NCBI GenBank assembly: GCA_035628995.1
Contig: DASPIR010000008.1
Coordinates: 1 to 64,000, forward strand
DNA from: Clostridia bacterium
GTDB lineage: Bacteria > Bacillota > Clostridia > Lutisporales > Lutisporaceae
Direction: 5' to 3'
Length of the DNA stretch: 64,000 nt
The notes under the pieces were generated by a model. The model ran no database searches and was not told the DNA's origin. It was given only the letters and a program-made list of their open reading frames with translations. The translations under genes were made by a program, and so were the position numbers. The first letter of the stretch is position 1. Every line of letters starts with the position of its first letter. Of the stretch, positions 44,389 to 53,046 are shown piece by piece.

Positions 44389-44413
44389 GAATGAATTTAT
44401 AATTTATTCATTC
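44389..44413. promoter_or_regulatory. TetR operator 2 upstream of apbE
   Basis: GAATGAA-N11-TTCATTC, identical in form to operators 1 and 3; 36 bp before the apbE start. The preceding 25 bp (CAGTTATTTTTACC...) are shared with operator 3, so the promoter region was duplicated with it. Confidence 0.85.
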
Positions 44414-44448
44414 GCGTTTAAGAAAAGTTATTGAAAGGAGGGATGCAA

Positions 44449-45417
44449 GTGAACAGTACGGTAGTTGCCGAGTCAAAAAACTTTGGGATGAGCACAGTGA
44501 TGACTCACAGAGCTTTTGGTAAGCATGCCGAGGAAGCTCTTAGGGCAGTCCGCGATGAAGCTGTACGACTGGAAGAGCTGCTGAGCCGTTTTATACCGGT
44601 CAGTGAGATAAGCAGGGTCAACATGTCTGCAGGTATTAAATGCGAAAGGTTGAGCGGTGACACATATGAGGTGCTGTCACGTGCTGTTGAATTTTCAAGA
44701 TGCTGCCATGGCGTCTTCGATGTCACCATTGGGCCTTTAGTATCATTATGGAACAACAGCAAGGAGACATGCAAGCCTCCGGAGGATTCAAGCATAAGGC
44801 AGGTGCTTCCTTTGGTGGACTATACCGACTTGTTATTGGATCCATACAAAAAGACTGCCGAACTTCAAAAGCCAGGTCAGTCCATTGACCTTGGGGGTAT
44901 TGGAAAAGGGCTTGCCGGTGATAAGTTTTTGGAGGTGTTTAAGAAATACGGCGTTTCATCAGCTTATACTAATATCGGAGGAAATGTGGTGGCTTTAGGA
45001 ACAAAACCTGATGGTTCCCCATGGCGTGTGGGTATCCAGCATCCCAGGCAGGAAAGCAGCTTAATCGGCCTTGTTTCTGTGGCTGACAAGGCAGTGGTTA
45101 CCTCCGGGGATTATCAGCGATACTTCATTGACAGTAACGGTAAAAGGTATCATCATATCTTGGATCCATCTACCGGATATCCGGCAGAATCAGGGTTGGT
45201 AAGCGTGACAATAGTTGCAGATAACTCTATGGCTGCTGATGCGTTATCCACCATATTGTTTATAGCCGGGATGAAAAAAGGGCTTGAGCTTCTCAAATCC
45301 TTCCCCGGAACTGAAGCAATTCTTATTGATATGAACTTACTGGTTTACGTTACGCGAGGTCTAGAAGATCACTTTCAGGCCGCTGAAGGTATAAGTGTGA
45401 ATATATTAGATAATTAG
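44449..45417 (+). CDS. apbE: FAD:protein FMN transferase (ApbE)
   Basis: 322 residues from the GTG six bases after GGAGGG (an ATG three bases after the ribosome site is too close). Family marks: FDVTIGPLVSLWN, IDLGGIGKGLAGD, NIGGNVVALG, VVTSGDYQRYF and HHILDPSTGYP, with the Mg/FAD-binding acidic residues near the C-terminus (AADALSTILF). It links FMN covalently to Thr in SGATxS motifs. Two small FMN-binding-domain genes with that motif lie 7 bp and 1.3 kb downstream and are the evident targets. No lipobox is seen. Controlled by TetR operator 2. Confidence 0.95.
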   Translation: MNSTVVAESKNFGMSTVMTHRAFGKHAEEALRAVRDEAVRLEELLSRFIPVSEISRVNMSAGIKCERLSGDTYEVLSRAVEFSRCCHGVFDVTIGPLVSLWNNSKETCKPPEDSSIRQVLPLVDYTDLLLDPYKKTAELQKPGQSIDLGGIGKGLAGDKFLEVFKKYGVSSAYTNIGGNVVALGTKPDGSPWRVGIQHPRQESSLIGLVSVADKAVVTSGDYQRYFIDSNGKRYHHILDPSTGYPAESGLVSVTIVADNSMAADALSTILFIAGMKKGLELLKSFPGTEAILIDMNLLVYVTRGLEDHFQAAEGISVNILDN

Positions 45418-45423
45418 AATGGA

Positions 45424-45888
45424 GTGATTAGAATTATAAGCAAGAGTGAGAAAAAAACGAAAAGAAGGGGGAAAGGTAAAATGTTAGGATGGATTATAGC
45501 ACTTACAATTATTGCTGTTTTGGGTGTTGGAGGAACAATAGGCGGGTCATATTTATCCAAAGAGTATAATGAAGCCAAAAATCTTCCGCTTAATGATCTG
45601 GATTTCAGTAAGCTAAATGACGGCACTTATATTGGGGAGTATGAGGGCGGAATGTACAAATGGAGAGTCAATAAAGTTCAGGTTATAGTAACTTCAGGTA
45701 AGGTAAAGGATATTAAACTATTAAGTACTTCAGGCACCGGCTGCGTTAAAATAGATCCGGTTATGCTTTATGATAGAGTAATTGAAGCTCAATCACTACA
45801 GGTGGATACCGTCAGCGGTGCTACTCTCTCCTCTAAAGCATATCTCAAGTCAGTGGAAAACGCACTGAGCAAGGCACAAAAAAAGTAG
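45424..45888 (+). CDS. Membrane-anchored FMN-binding domain protein, copy 1
   Basis: 154 residues: a basic stretch, one membrane helix (about 20-42), then an FMN_bind domain whose C-terminal SGATLSS holds the Thr (T134) that ApbE would flavinylate. The domain faces outside. The start is uncertain: GTG at 45424, or ATG at 45481 after GGGGGAAAGG; the first is kept because the paralogue at 46678 has the same KRxGKxKM stretch. It lies 6 bp after apbE. It likely carries electrons across the membrane surface. Confidence 0.85.
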   Translation: MIRIISKSEKKTKRRGKGKMLGWIIALTIIAVLGVGGTIGGSYLSKEYNEAKNLPLNDLDFSKLNDGTYIGEYEGGMYKWRVNKVQVIVTSGKVKDIKLLSTSGTGCVKIDPVMLYDRVIEAQSLQVDTVSGATLSSKAYLKSVENALSKAQKK

Positions 45889-45948
45889 ATACCTTGTAAT
45901 GCACAAGATGGTTATGCCAAGGACGAAAGCATATCGGAGGTTAGTAAA

Positions 45949-46572
45949 TTGAGAGATGTAAAAGCAGATATCTTTAATTGCGGGAGAAAGTTATTCAGCT
46001 TAAAAGGATTCAAAGGCACCAGTGTTTTAGATATTACTATAATGGCCGGTGTAGGGGTAGGTACCTTTTATAGCTACTATGCCTCTAAAGAGAAGCTTTT
46101 CTTAGAGATTTATACAAAAGAAAACGAGAAACTCAAAAAAAGTATTAAGGAATCTATTGACCTGAATGATGATCCTGTAACGTTGGTTACAAAATTAATG
46201 GCACAGAATATCAGTGCTATGAACTCGAATCTGATACTTAAGGAATGGTATAACAGGGAGCTCTTTAGCAAACTGGAGCAGTATTTTTATGAACAAGACG
46301 GCTTAGAGAACATTGATGAATTCATGAATAGCGGTATAGGCGAGTTAATCAGAGAGTGGAGGGCTGAGGGGAAAATAAGGGATGATATAGATGATGAGAT
46401 GATAAGGGCCCTTTTTAACTCCGTATCTTATATCGACATTCGCAAAACGGAAATCGGAATTCAACATTTTCCACGGATTTTGTATTATATAACGGAATTC
46501 ATAATGAAAGGTTTAGCTGATTGTCCAAAAAAGATAGATGCAGGCAGTTATTTTTTACCCTTACATGAATGA
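45949..46572 (+). CDS. TetR/AcrR family regulator, copy 2
   Basis: 207 residues from TTG after CGGAGG. The HTH (GRKLFSLKGFKGTSVLDITIMAGVGVGTFYSYYASKEKLF) and ligand domain are strongly similar to copy 1 at 43664, at protein and apparently DNA level, so the two arose by duplication. The C-terminal tail is longer. It follows FMN-binding copy 1 by 60 bp and precedes operator 3. Confidence 0.9.
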   Translation: MRDVKADIFNCGRKLFSLKGFKGTSVLDITIMAGVGVGTFYSYYASKEKLFLEIYTKENEKLKKSIKESIDLNDDPVTLVTKLMAQNISAMNSNLILKEWYNRELFSKLEQYFYEQDGLENIDEFMNSGIGELIREWRAEGKIRDDIDDEMIRALFNSVSYIDIRKTEIGIQHFPRILYYITEFIMKGLADCPKKIDAGSYFLPLHE

Positions 46573-46591
46573 ATATGTAAAATGTTCATTC
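46567..46591. promoter_or_regulatory. TetR operator 3
   Basis: GAATGAA-N11-TTCATTC; its left half overlaps the last codons of TetR copy 2 and it sits about 90 bp before the second FMN-binding gene. Confidence 0.85.
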
Positions 46592-46677
46592 ATAGCAAAA
46601 GAATACAAGGCTTCAAAAGATAGGCCAGTGAAGGCATAAGTGCGAATGTCTTAAATAATATAGAAGGAGAAGATTAA

Positions 46678-47103
46678 ATGAAAAGAAAGGGGAAATTTAA
46701 AATGATATTAACTGTAATAGCTGTATCGGTAGTTTTGCTTGGGTTGGGGATGGTAGGAGGAATGCTTTATACTGCAGAGGAACATAAAGAAGCTAAAAAC
46801 CTCCCTATCGCTGCTATAGACTTTAAAAATCTAAATGACGGCATGTATATTGGGGAATATGAAGGTGGAATGAAAAAATGGAGAACCAATAAAGTTCAGG
46901 TTACAGTGTCCTCAGACAAAGTCACTGAAATTAAAGTATTAGAGCAAAATTATGACCTAAAGCCGGAATTCACAGATAAGTTATATGATAGAGTAATCGG
47001 GTCACAGTCACTGCAGGTGGACACCATCAGCGGCGCAACCCTTACTTCCAAAGCTTGTCTCAAATCGGTGGAAAATGCACTAATCAAGGCGCAGAAAAGG
47101 TAA
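46678..47103 (+). CDS. Membrane-anchored FMN-binding domain protein, copy 2
   Basis: 141 residues, a paralogue of the protein at 45424: one membrane helix (about 9-30), GMYIGEYEGGMKKWRTNKVQV, and the flavinylation motif SGATLTS with T121 as FMN acceptor. GAAGGAG precedes the ATG. It is followed 33 bp later by the phytoene-desaturase-like oxidoreductase, which may pass electrons to it or take them from it. Confidence 0.85.
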   Translation: MKRKGKFKMILTVIAVSVVLLGLGMVGGMLYTAEEHKEAKNLPIAAIDFKNLNDGMYIGEYEGGMKKWRTNKVQVTVSSDKVTEIKVLEQNYDLKPEFTDKLYDRVIGSQSLQVDTISGATLTSKACLKSVENALIKAQKR

Positions 47104-47136
47104 GAAAGACAGTATGTCTTGAAGGAGAATTCTGAA

Positions 47137-48636
47137 ATGAAAAATGTAATAATTATAGGTTCCGGAATCGGTGGACTCACTGCCGGCAACCTTCTTGCCA
47201 AGAAGGGACATAAAGTAACCATATTTGAAGCCCACAACATGCCTGGCGGTTATACCGCAGGATTTTACAGGAAGGGTTATTATTTTGAGAGCGGTACTGT
47301 CACCTTGGAAGCCTCAGCATCGGTATTCAAGGTGATGAAGGAAATCGGAGTATTAGATAAAATAGACTTCGTAAAGCTGAAAACACGGTTCTTCTCAGAG
47401 GATTTCGACGGAACTCCTGAGAATTACGATGATTATAAAAAAATGATTTACTCTAGTTATCCGTCCGATAAAGAAAAACTGGATATGGTTTTTTCAGAAC
47501 TGGACAAAATAATCGGTCTGATGGGGAACCTTGATAAACCCCTGCCCCCATTCTGTAGTGTACCTGACATGATTAAATCAATGCTTCCTAACATCCAGAG
47601 CAGTCTGAAGTGGATGAGACTGCTAAAGCAGTATGGAGATATGACGTCATCAGAGTTTGCAGCAAGATATTTCGAAAAAGACTCAAAGCTGTTCAGGCTG
47701 TTCAAAGGATTCAGCTATCCGGATATGTCGGCCATTATGGTAGGAAGCAATTTATTAGGGACATTCGAAGACAATTGGACTGTGAAAGGCGGTATGCAGT
47801 CATGGGCTGACGTTCTCGCAGAAAACTTCAGGGAACTGGGCGGGGATTTGAAGCTTAACTCTTATGTTGATAAGATAATAACAAAAAACGGGACCGCAGT
47901 GGGAGTCTCATGCAAGAATACCATATATGACGCAGATTATGTTATTTCTGCAGGGGACTATAAGAAAACCCTCATTAAGCTATTAGATGACAAGAACCTT
48001 ATTTCACAGGCGCTACAGTATAATATCGGTAGGGCTGCAATTTCTGAGGGTTTCTTCACAGTATATCTGGGGTTGAATATGTCCAAGGTCGAACTTGGCG
48101 GATATATGAAGGTTCCGCATGTTTTTGCTTGTGACGAAAGACCCGGTTACAACATTTACAATTCCCAAGATGGAGAGTTTTTCAACAAAACATCTGCTTC
48201 ACTTTATTCGCCATCAATGATAAACCCAAAACTTGCTCCTGAAGGGAAATCCTCATTGATGCTTCAAACCATGGTGCCATACCACTGGATGAACAATTGG
48301 GGCGGCGGAGACAAGGAGGCATATAGACAATTGAAGGAAAAAGCAATGGATGCAATGATAGATAGCGCATCCAGGTTGATTCCCGGTTTGAAGGAATATA
48401 TCGAATATAAGGATGCCGCAACTCCACTGACCTATGAAAGATTTACCCGGAATATCGATGGAGCAAGCTCCGCATGGAGTTGGAACCCTAAGAAAGAGTT
48501 CTATAAAAGTGCCATGAGTGTGAATATAAAGACACCTGTGAAAAACCTTTATATCGGCTCCTGCTGGGCTATGCAAATCGGGGGTGTGCCTGGTGCCCTT
48601 GCAGCAGCTTACAAGTGTGCCAATAAGATAAAGTAA
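47137..48636 (+). CDS. FAD-dependent oxidoreductase, phytoene desaturase (CrtI)-like
   Basis: 499 residues from the ATG after AAGGAG. The N-terminal dinucleotide-binding motif IIGSGIGGLTAGN (G8-G13) and the following EAHNMPGGYTAGF are as in CrtI/carotenoid desaturases and related FAD oxidoreductases; the C-terminal LYIGSCWAMQIGGVPGALAAAYKCA is the FAD-closing motif. No carotenoid synthesis gene is linked, and the neighbours are flavin electron carriers, so it is more likely an oxidoreductase of unknown substrate in this TetR-controlled system than a desaturase of pigments. Confidence 0.85.
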   Translation: MKNVIIIGSGIGGLTAGNLLAKKGHKVTIFEAHNMPGGYTAGFYRKGYYFESGTVTLEASASVFKVMKEIGVLDKIDFVKLKTRFFSEDFDGTPENYDDYKKMIYSSYPSDKEKLDMVFSELDKIIGLMGNLDKPLPPFCSVPDMIKSMLPNIQSSLKWMRLLKQYGDMTSSEFAARYFEKDSKLFRLFKGFSYPDMSAIMVGSNLLGTFEDNWTVKGGMQSWADVLAENFRELGGDLKLNSYVDKIITKNGTAVGVSCKNTIYDADYVISAGDYKKTLIKLLDDKNLISQALQYNIGRAAISEGFFTVYLGLNMSKVELGGYMKVPHVFACDERPGYNIYNSQDGEFFNKTSASLYSPSMINPKLAPEGKSSLMLQTMVPYHWMNNWGGGDKEAYRQLKEKAMDAMIDSASRLIPGLKEYIEYKDAATPLTYERFTRNIDGASSAWSWNPKKEFYKSAMSVNIKTPVKNLYIGSCWAMQIGGVPGALAAAYKCANKIK

Positions 48637-48666
48637 AAAGAGATTTTGATGGAGGTAAAAAGAAAA

Positions 48667-49350
48667 ATGGAACCAATAACAATAATACAAACCATAAAAG
48701 AATCACTAACACTGAAGATGGTACGAAAGGTCTTGTTAATCATCGGTATTCTTTCTTCACTGTTTTATGTCGGTATTGACATACTCGCAGCCATGCAGTG
48801 GGAGGGTTACAGCTACACATCTCAAGCCTTCAGCGAGCTGCTGGCTGGCGGAGCTCCGACAAGATCATTCGTCCTTTCGCTCTCTACCATATATAATGTC
48901 CTTGTAATCGCATTCGGTCTATGTATCTGGGCAACAGATAGTAGAAAGCGTGCCCTGCGCTTCACAGGAATTCTGCTGATCGGATACGCAATCGTGGGAA
49001 TTGTGACGCCGTTATTCTTCCCCGCACCAATGCGTGGAGCTGAAGCGACAATATGCAACATCATGCATCTACCTTTCACGGGTTTGGAAGTACTCTGTAT
49101 TCTATTGTCCGTAGGGTTTGGAGCTGCTGCACATGGAAAGTGGTTCCGCCTGTATTCGATAGGCACAATCCTTATACTCATCCTGTCTGGAGCTTTGGCA
49201 GGCTCAGCCGTTCCCCAGATTTCGGCACAGCAGTCTACTCCATTTCTGGGAATTATAGAGCGCATTATGATATATGGTTACCTGTTATGGGTAATGGTGC
49301 TGGCCATTATCCACTTGCGTGCGGAAAATGGTCAAGGCTCTATTGAGTAA
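48667..49350 (+). CDS. DUF998 family membrane protein
   Basis: 227 residues, six predicted membrane helices; pattern of DUF998 (GIDILAAMQWEGYSYTSQAFSELL near the start, FFPAPMRG in the middle). The ATG at 48667 is 11 bases after GGAGG. It follows the oxidoreductase by 30 bp and is probably the last gene of the TetR-controlled transcript. Function unknown. Confidence 0.8.
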   Translation: MEPITIIQTIKESLTLKMVRKVLLIIGILSSLFYVGIDILAAMQWEGYSYTSQAFSELLAGGAPTRSFVLSLSTIYNVLVIAFGLCIWATDSRKRALRFTGILLIGYAIVGIVTPLFFPAPMRGAEATICNIMHLPFTGLEVLCILLSVGFGAAAHGKWFRLYSIGTILILILSGALAGSAVPQISAQQSTPFLGIIERIMIYGYLLWVMVLAIIHLRAENGQGSIE

Positions 49351-49366
49351 ATAAGTATCAGGCACG

Positions 49367-49430
49367 TAGGTTATTAGGTTATTAGGTTATTAGGTTATTA
49401 TATGAGTCAATTTCAAAAACCTAATAACCC
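49367..49430. repeat. Tandem TAGGTTAT x4 with inverted partner
   Basis: Four direct copies of TAGGTTAT (49367-49398) are followed by AACCTAATAACC (about 49418-49429) in inverse orientation. The tandem array can pair with the inverse copy, giving a hairpin after the DUF998 gene. Confidence 0.7.
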
Positions 49431-49482
49431 TTGTATCTGGCAGCAAAAAATTTCAAGTACGGTCTAGAGATAAAGGTTTATC

Positions 49483-49830
49483 TCATTTTGAATTATCACT
49501 GTTTTTCATTTTATTGCCCCAATTGGCTAGTGTTTTAAGAGCTGGAATAAGATCTTCTCCATTATCAGTCAGCGAATATTCAACTCGCGGTGGTACTTCC
49601 ATAAATTGTTCACGATTAATAATACCATTCAATTCCAGTTCCTTTAGCGATTGTGTCAGCACCATGTTGGTAATCCCATCGATACACTTTTTTAATTCAT
49701 TATATCTCATAGTTCCATTTTTATTTAATGCCCAAATTATAGGTAATCTCCACTTTCCACCGATAAGGTTTAAAGCAAATGTTAATGGACAGTTGTCAAA
49801 GCCGCTTTTATACAAAGCCTGGTCATTCAT
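49483..49830 (-). CDS. HxlR family transcriptional regulator
   Basis: 115 residues from the ATG at 49830 after GGAGTG. The winged HTH is clear: CPLTFALNLIGGKWRLPIIWAL, MRYNELKKCIDGITNMVLTQSLKELELNGII and VEYSLTDNGEDL. The conserved N-terminal Cys (C14) of HxlR/YodB-type sensors is present, suggesting a thiol or redox signal. It is divergent from the GNAT gene 143 bp away and may control it. Confidence 0.9.
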   Translation of the reverse strand: MNDQALYKSGFDNCPLTFALNLIGGKWRLPIIWALNKNGTMRYNELKKCIDGITNMVLTQSLKELELNGIINREQFMEVPPRVEYSLTDNGEDLIPALKTLANWGNKMKNSDNSK

Positions 49831-49973
49831 AATATCACTCCAATACTCAGTTTTTACTTTCTTAAGCAGAAAATACTGCATACTTGTTATAGCAATTGTA
49901 ACTGATATAATGATATCAGAGCTGCTTGATCAATCAAACACATTTTTCATTTTTTTTAGAAAGGAAGATTAAT

Positions 49974-50513
49974 ATGAGTATCCATTATGAAGTTGTTTCC
50001 GAAGACAATATTATTTGCATTAAAGATTTGTGCAATAATTTAATGACTTATCAAAAGGCTAAAGCATATATTCATCCTGAGTTTTTTGATGACATGTGCT
50101 TTGAAACTAGAATGATTCCTTCTGTTAAGAGTGCTAAAGCTAACTATATCGTAGTGGCAAAAGACGATAATGAAGTTGTTGGATATGCGTACAGCACTAT
50201 TTCAGCAAAGGAGACCTATTCTGGCGGTTTTGCGACTCTGGAATGTGATGCCTTCTTTGACTTTGATTCTGTAAAAGGTGATGACGTAGGTTGTCTTTCT
50301 CAGTTTTTTATAAAAGAGGGTTATCGTAATTCCGGCATTGGCAGCGCTTTGTTTGAAAAGTCTATGGATTGGTTAAATTCATTTAAGTCAATAAGTGACC
50401 TGTTTATTTTTGTATCAAATGGGAACGATAATGCACTGAAATTCTATCAGGGTAAAGGCTTCAAAATAAGTCACCAGATACTCGAAGGATTTATTACGGT
50501 GTTAAGGAATTGA
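49974..50513 (+). CDS. GNAT family N-acetyltransferase
   Basis: 179 residues from the ATG following AAAGGAAG. The acetyl-CoA-binding motif is CLSQFFIKEGYRNSGIGSALFEKSM, with the C-terminal NDNALKFYQGKGFK. Such enzymes acetylate amines of small molecules or proteins; the substrate is unknown. It overlaps or abuts the next gene, and is divergent to HxlR. Confidence 0.85.
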   Translation: MSIHYEVVSEDNIICIKDLCNNLMTYQKAKAYIHPEFFDDMCFETRMIPSVKSAKANYIVVAKDDNEVVGYAYSTISAKETYSGGFATLECDAFFDFDSVKGDDVGCLSQFFIKEGYRNSGIGSALFEKSMDWLNSFKSISDLFIFVSNGNDNALKFYQGKGFKISHQILEGFITVLRN

Positions 50514-50518
50514 GAGCT

Positions 50519-50980
50519 ATGGAAATAGTAATTTTCATCGGCATGCAAGCGTCTGGTAAAAGTACATATTTCAAAGAACATTTTTTCATGACTCATATAA
50601 GGGTAAACCTTGATATGTTAAAAACACGAAATAAGGAAAGAATCCTGATTGAAGCTTGTATGAAAGCTAAGCAGTCATTTGTAGTGGATAACACAAATCC
50701 AACAGTAGAGGATAGAAGAGGCTATATTGAAGCTGCAAAGGAAGCAGGGGTCAAGGTTGTAGGTTATTACTTCCAATCTGATATTGCTGAGTGTATAGAA
50801 AGAAATAATGCACGAATAGATAAAGAAAAAGTACCGGTGATAGCCTTGAGACGTACTCATTCAAAACTGCAGCTGCCGACTTATGATGAGGGTTTTGATG
50901 AATTGTATCATGTAAAAATTAGCGAAACAAATGAATTTGTGGTAGAGGAATGGAGTTTGCTCCCGAGGACTCGCCCGTGA
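50519..50980 (+). CDS. P-loop kinase-like protein (AAA/zeta-toxin-type fold)
   Basis: 153 residues. Walker A is G8-MQASGKS-15 (FIGMQASGKST). The VVDNTNPTVEDRRGYI stretch is typical of polynucleotide-kinase-like and related small kinases. The ATG at 50519 follows AAGGA; a TTG at 50510 overlapping the GNAT stop is possible. Substrate unknown. It shares a transcript with the GNAT gene. Confidence 0.8.
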   Translation: MEIVIFIGMQASGKSTYFKEHFFMTHIRVNLDMLKTRNKERILIEACMKAKQSFVVDNTNPTVEDRRGYIEAAKEAGVKVVGYYFQSDIAECIERNNARIDKEKVPVIALRRTHSKLQLPTYDEGFDELYHVKISETNEFVVEEWSLLPRTRP

Positions 50981-51075
50981 AGCTTCAGTTTTAAGAAAAA
51001 CTTAAGTTTTTCCATAACTTTTCCTTAAGGTTAGTCAGTTATTATCAAAGTAAATACACAACAGGAGGAGTTATG

Positions 51076-52269
51076 ATGAAAAAAATATTGCCCATTATGC
51101 TAATTTTATCACTAATATTCATAACAGCATGTAGTAGCCAAGCTACCAAGTCAGTAAGTGTTATGAATTTCCAAAGAGGTAGTCTTAAAACATTACCAGC
51201 CTATAATGCAGATAAAATTGACCCATGGCAGGTTGACCTAAGGGGCTATGATTTGAGGTCTTTGAATCTAAAAGACCGCCTGGACGATTTGTTATATGCT
51301 GATTTTGACACTAATACCAGGTGGCCTGAAGACCTGCCGGAAGGTTTCAATCCAGAGGAAATAATGGATTTGGGGAAGAATCCGGGGTTAGGACTTAAAA
51401 GCATACACAGCAAAGGTATTACAGGTAAGGGGGTTGGCATTGCAATAATTGACCAGACCCTTCTTACTGAACATATTGAATATAAGGATCGTCTAAAGTC
51501 TTATGAAGCAATCAACAACAAAGGCAATACTGCTGAAATGCATGGGGCTGCGGTTTCTTCAATAGCTGTAGGAAAAACAGTTGGAGTAGCTCCCGAAGCA
51601 AATCTATATTATATTGCCCTGACCCCGGGAGAAATGAAACAAGGCAGTTTCAAGCATGACTTTACATGGATGGCTAAAGCAGTTGACAGAGTCATTGAGA
51701 TGAATAAAACCCTACCTGCCAATGAAAGAATACGGGTTATTTCGATTTCGTTAGGTTGGAGTCCGGAGAAAACCGGATACAAAGAAATAAATGAAGCAAT
51801 AAAGAGAGCTAAAGCCGAAAACATTTTTGTGGTGTCTTGCTCATTGAGTGAAACATATGGACTCAAATTTGATGGATTGGGGCGGGGTGGATTTTCAGAC
51901 CCGGAGAGCAAGAATTCCTATCTGCCTGGCTCATGGTGGGCAAAAGGGTATTTTGATGGCAAAAGGGAATTAGCGGTGGATACTCTTCTTGTTCCGATGG
52001 ACTCCAGGACTACAGCAAGCCCTACGGGTAAAGATGATTATGCATTCTATAGAAGCGGCGGCTGGAGCTGGTCGGTTCCGTATATAGCGGGTCTATATGT
52101 GTTGGCTTGTCAGGTAAAACCCGACATAGACCCGGAAACCTTTTGGAATAGTGCACTGAGTACCGGTGATGTGATACAAATAAATCATGATGGGGAATCC
52201 CATAGCCTCGGTAAGGTAATCAACCCGGTAAAACTTTTTGAAAGCTTTAAAGCTGCCACAGCTAAATAA
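51076..52269 (+). CDS. S8 family (subtilisin-like) serine protease, lipoprotein
   Basis: 397 residues from the second ATG (a first one is three bases upstream). In numbering from the first ATG: lipobox ITAC with C20, catalytic Asp D127 in AIIDQT, His H157 in EMHGAAV, and Ser S334 in WSWSVPYIAG. The triad order Asp-His-Ser is that of subtilases, though the Ser motif differs from the usual GTSMA. It is anchored to the outer face of the membrane. It lies just before a two-component system, which may respond to its products. Confidence 0.85.
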   Translation: MKKILPIMLILSLIFITACSSQATKSVSVMNFQRGSLKTLPAYNADKIDPWQVDLRGYDLRSLNLKDRLDDLLYADFDTNTRWPEDLPEGFNPEEIMDLGKNPGLGLKSIHSKGITGKGVGIAIIDQTLLTEHIEYKDRLKSYEAINNKGNTAEMHGAAVSSIAVGKTVGVAPEANLYYIALTPGEMKQGSFKHDFTWMAKAVDRVIEMNKTLPANERIRVISISLGWSPEKTGYKEINEAIKRAKAENIFVVSCSLSETYGLKFDGLGRGGFSDPESKNSYLPGSWWAKGYFDGKRELAVDTLLVPMDSRTTASPTGKDDYAFYRSGGWSWSVPYIAGLYVLACQVKPDIDPETFWNSALSTGDVIQINHDGESHSLGKVINPVKLFESFKAATAK

Positions 52270-52350
52270 TATAATTCAAATATAAAATACGGTTTGATTT
52301 ATTCCGATATATCCTTAAAATAGGTGTTTATTGTTATATGAGGTATTTGT

Positions 52351-53046
52351 ATGAAAAGGCACACAATACTAGTTGTCGATGATGATTCCGATATCAGGGA
52401 ACTGATTGATGTATACCTGAGGACTGAAGACTACAATACCCTTATGGCCTCTAATGGTATAGAAGCTTTAGAATTATTGAAAGAGCAGGAGCCGGACCTG
52501 ATAATCCTTGATATAATGATGCCAGGAATGGATGGGATTGAGACTTGCATCAAGCTACGGAATGATATGGATATACCTATAATATTTCTATCGGCAAAAG
52601 CCCAGGATACTGACAAAATCCTGGGCTTGACGATAGGCGCCGATGATTACATAACAAAACCCTTCAATCCGTTGGAGCTGATAGCCAGAGTTAAATCACA
52701 GCTAAGACGATACACTAAACTTAATAATGGCAATAGAGATTCGGGCGGCATAATAGAAATTGAGGAGTTATATATAAATGTCCTAACCCATGAAGTAAGA
52801 GAGGGGGATAGGGAAATAAAACTTACCCCCACAGAGTTTTCAATTTTGGAGCTCCTGGCGAGAAATAAGGGGATAGTCTTTGCTATCGACAGAATATATG
52901 AAGAAGTATGGAAGGAAGAATACTTTGAATCCGATAACACTGTAATGGTACACATAAGAAAAATCAGAGAAAAGATAGAGAGAAACCCAAGAGAACCTCG
53001 ATATTTGAAAACAGTATGGGGGGTGGGCTATAAAATTGAGAATTAA
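52351..53046 (+). CDS. Response regulator, OmpR/PhoB family
   Basis: 231 residues: receiver domain with D10-D12 acidic pocket and phospho-acceptor D54 (LIILDIMMPGMDG), K at the end of the domain (ITKPF), and a C-terminal winged HTH (IKLTPTEFSILELLARNKG...VHIRKIREKI...VWGVGYKI). It overlaps the histidine kinase gene by 11 bp. The overall look is VanR-like. Target genes may include the S8 protease upstream or the small membrane protein downstream. Confidence 0.95.
   Translation: MKRHTILVVDDDSDIRELIDVYLRTEDYNTLMASNGIEALELLKEQEPDLIILDIMMPGMDGIETCIKLRNDMDIPIIFLSAKAQDTDKILGLTIGADDYITKPFNPLELIARVKSQLRRYTKLNNGNRDSGGIIEIEELYINVLTHEVREGDREIKLTPTEFSILELLARNKGIVFAIDRIYEEVWKEEYFESDNTVMVHIRKIREKIERNPREPRYLKTVWGVGYKIEN

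Noticed and set aside
48822-49265. Minus-strand ORF of 147 aa opposite DUF998
   Set aside because: Shadow of a clear membrane-protein gene; no start signal.
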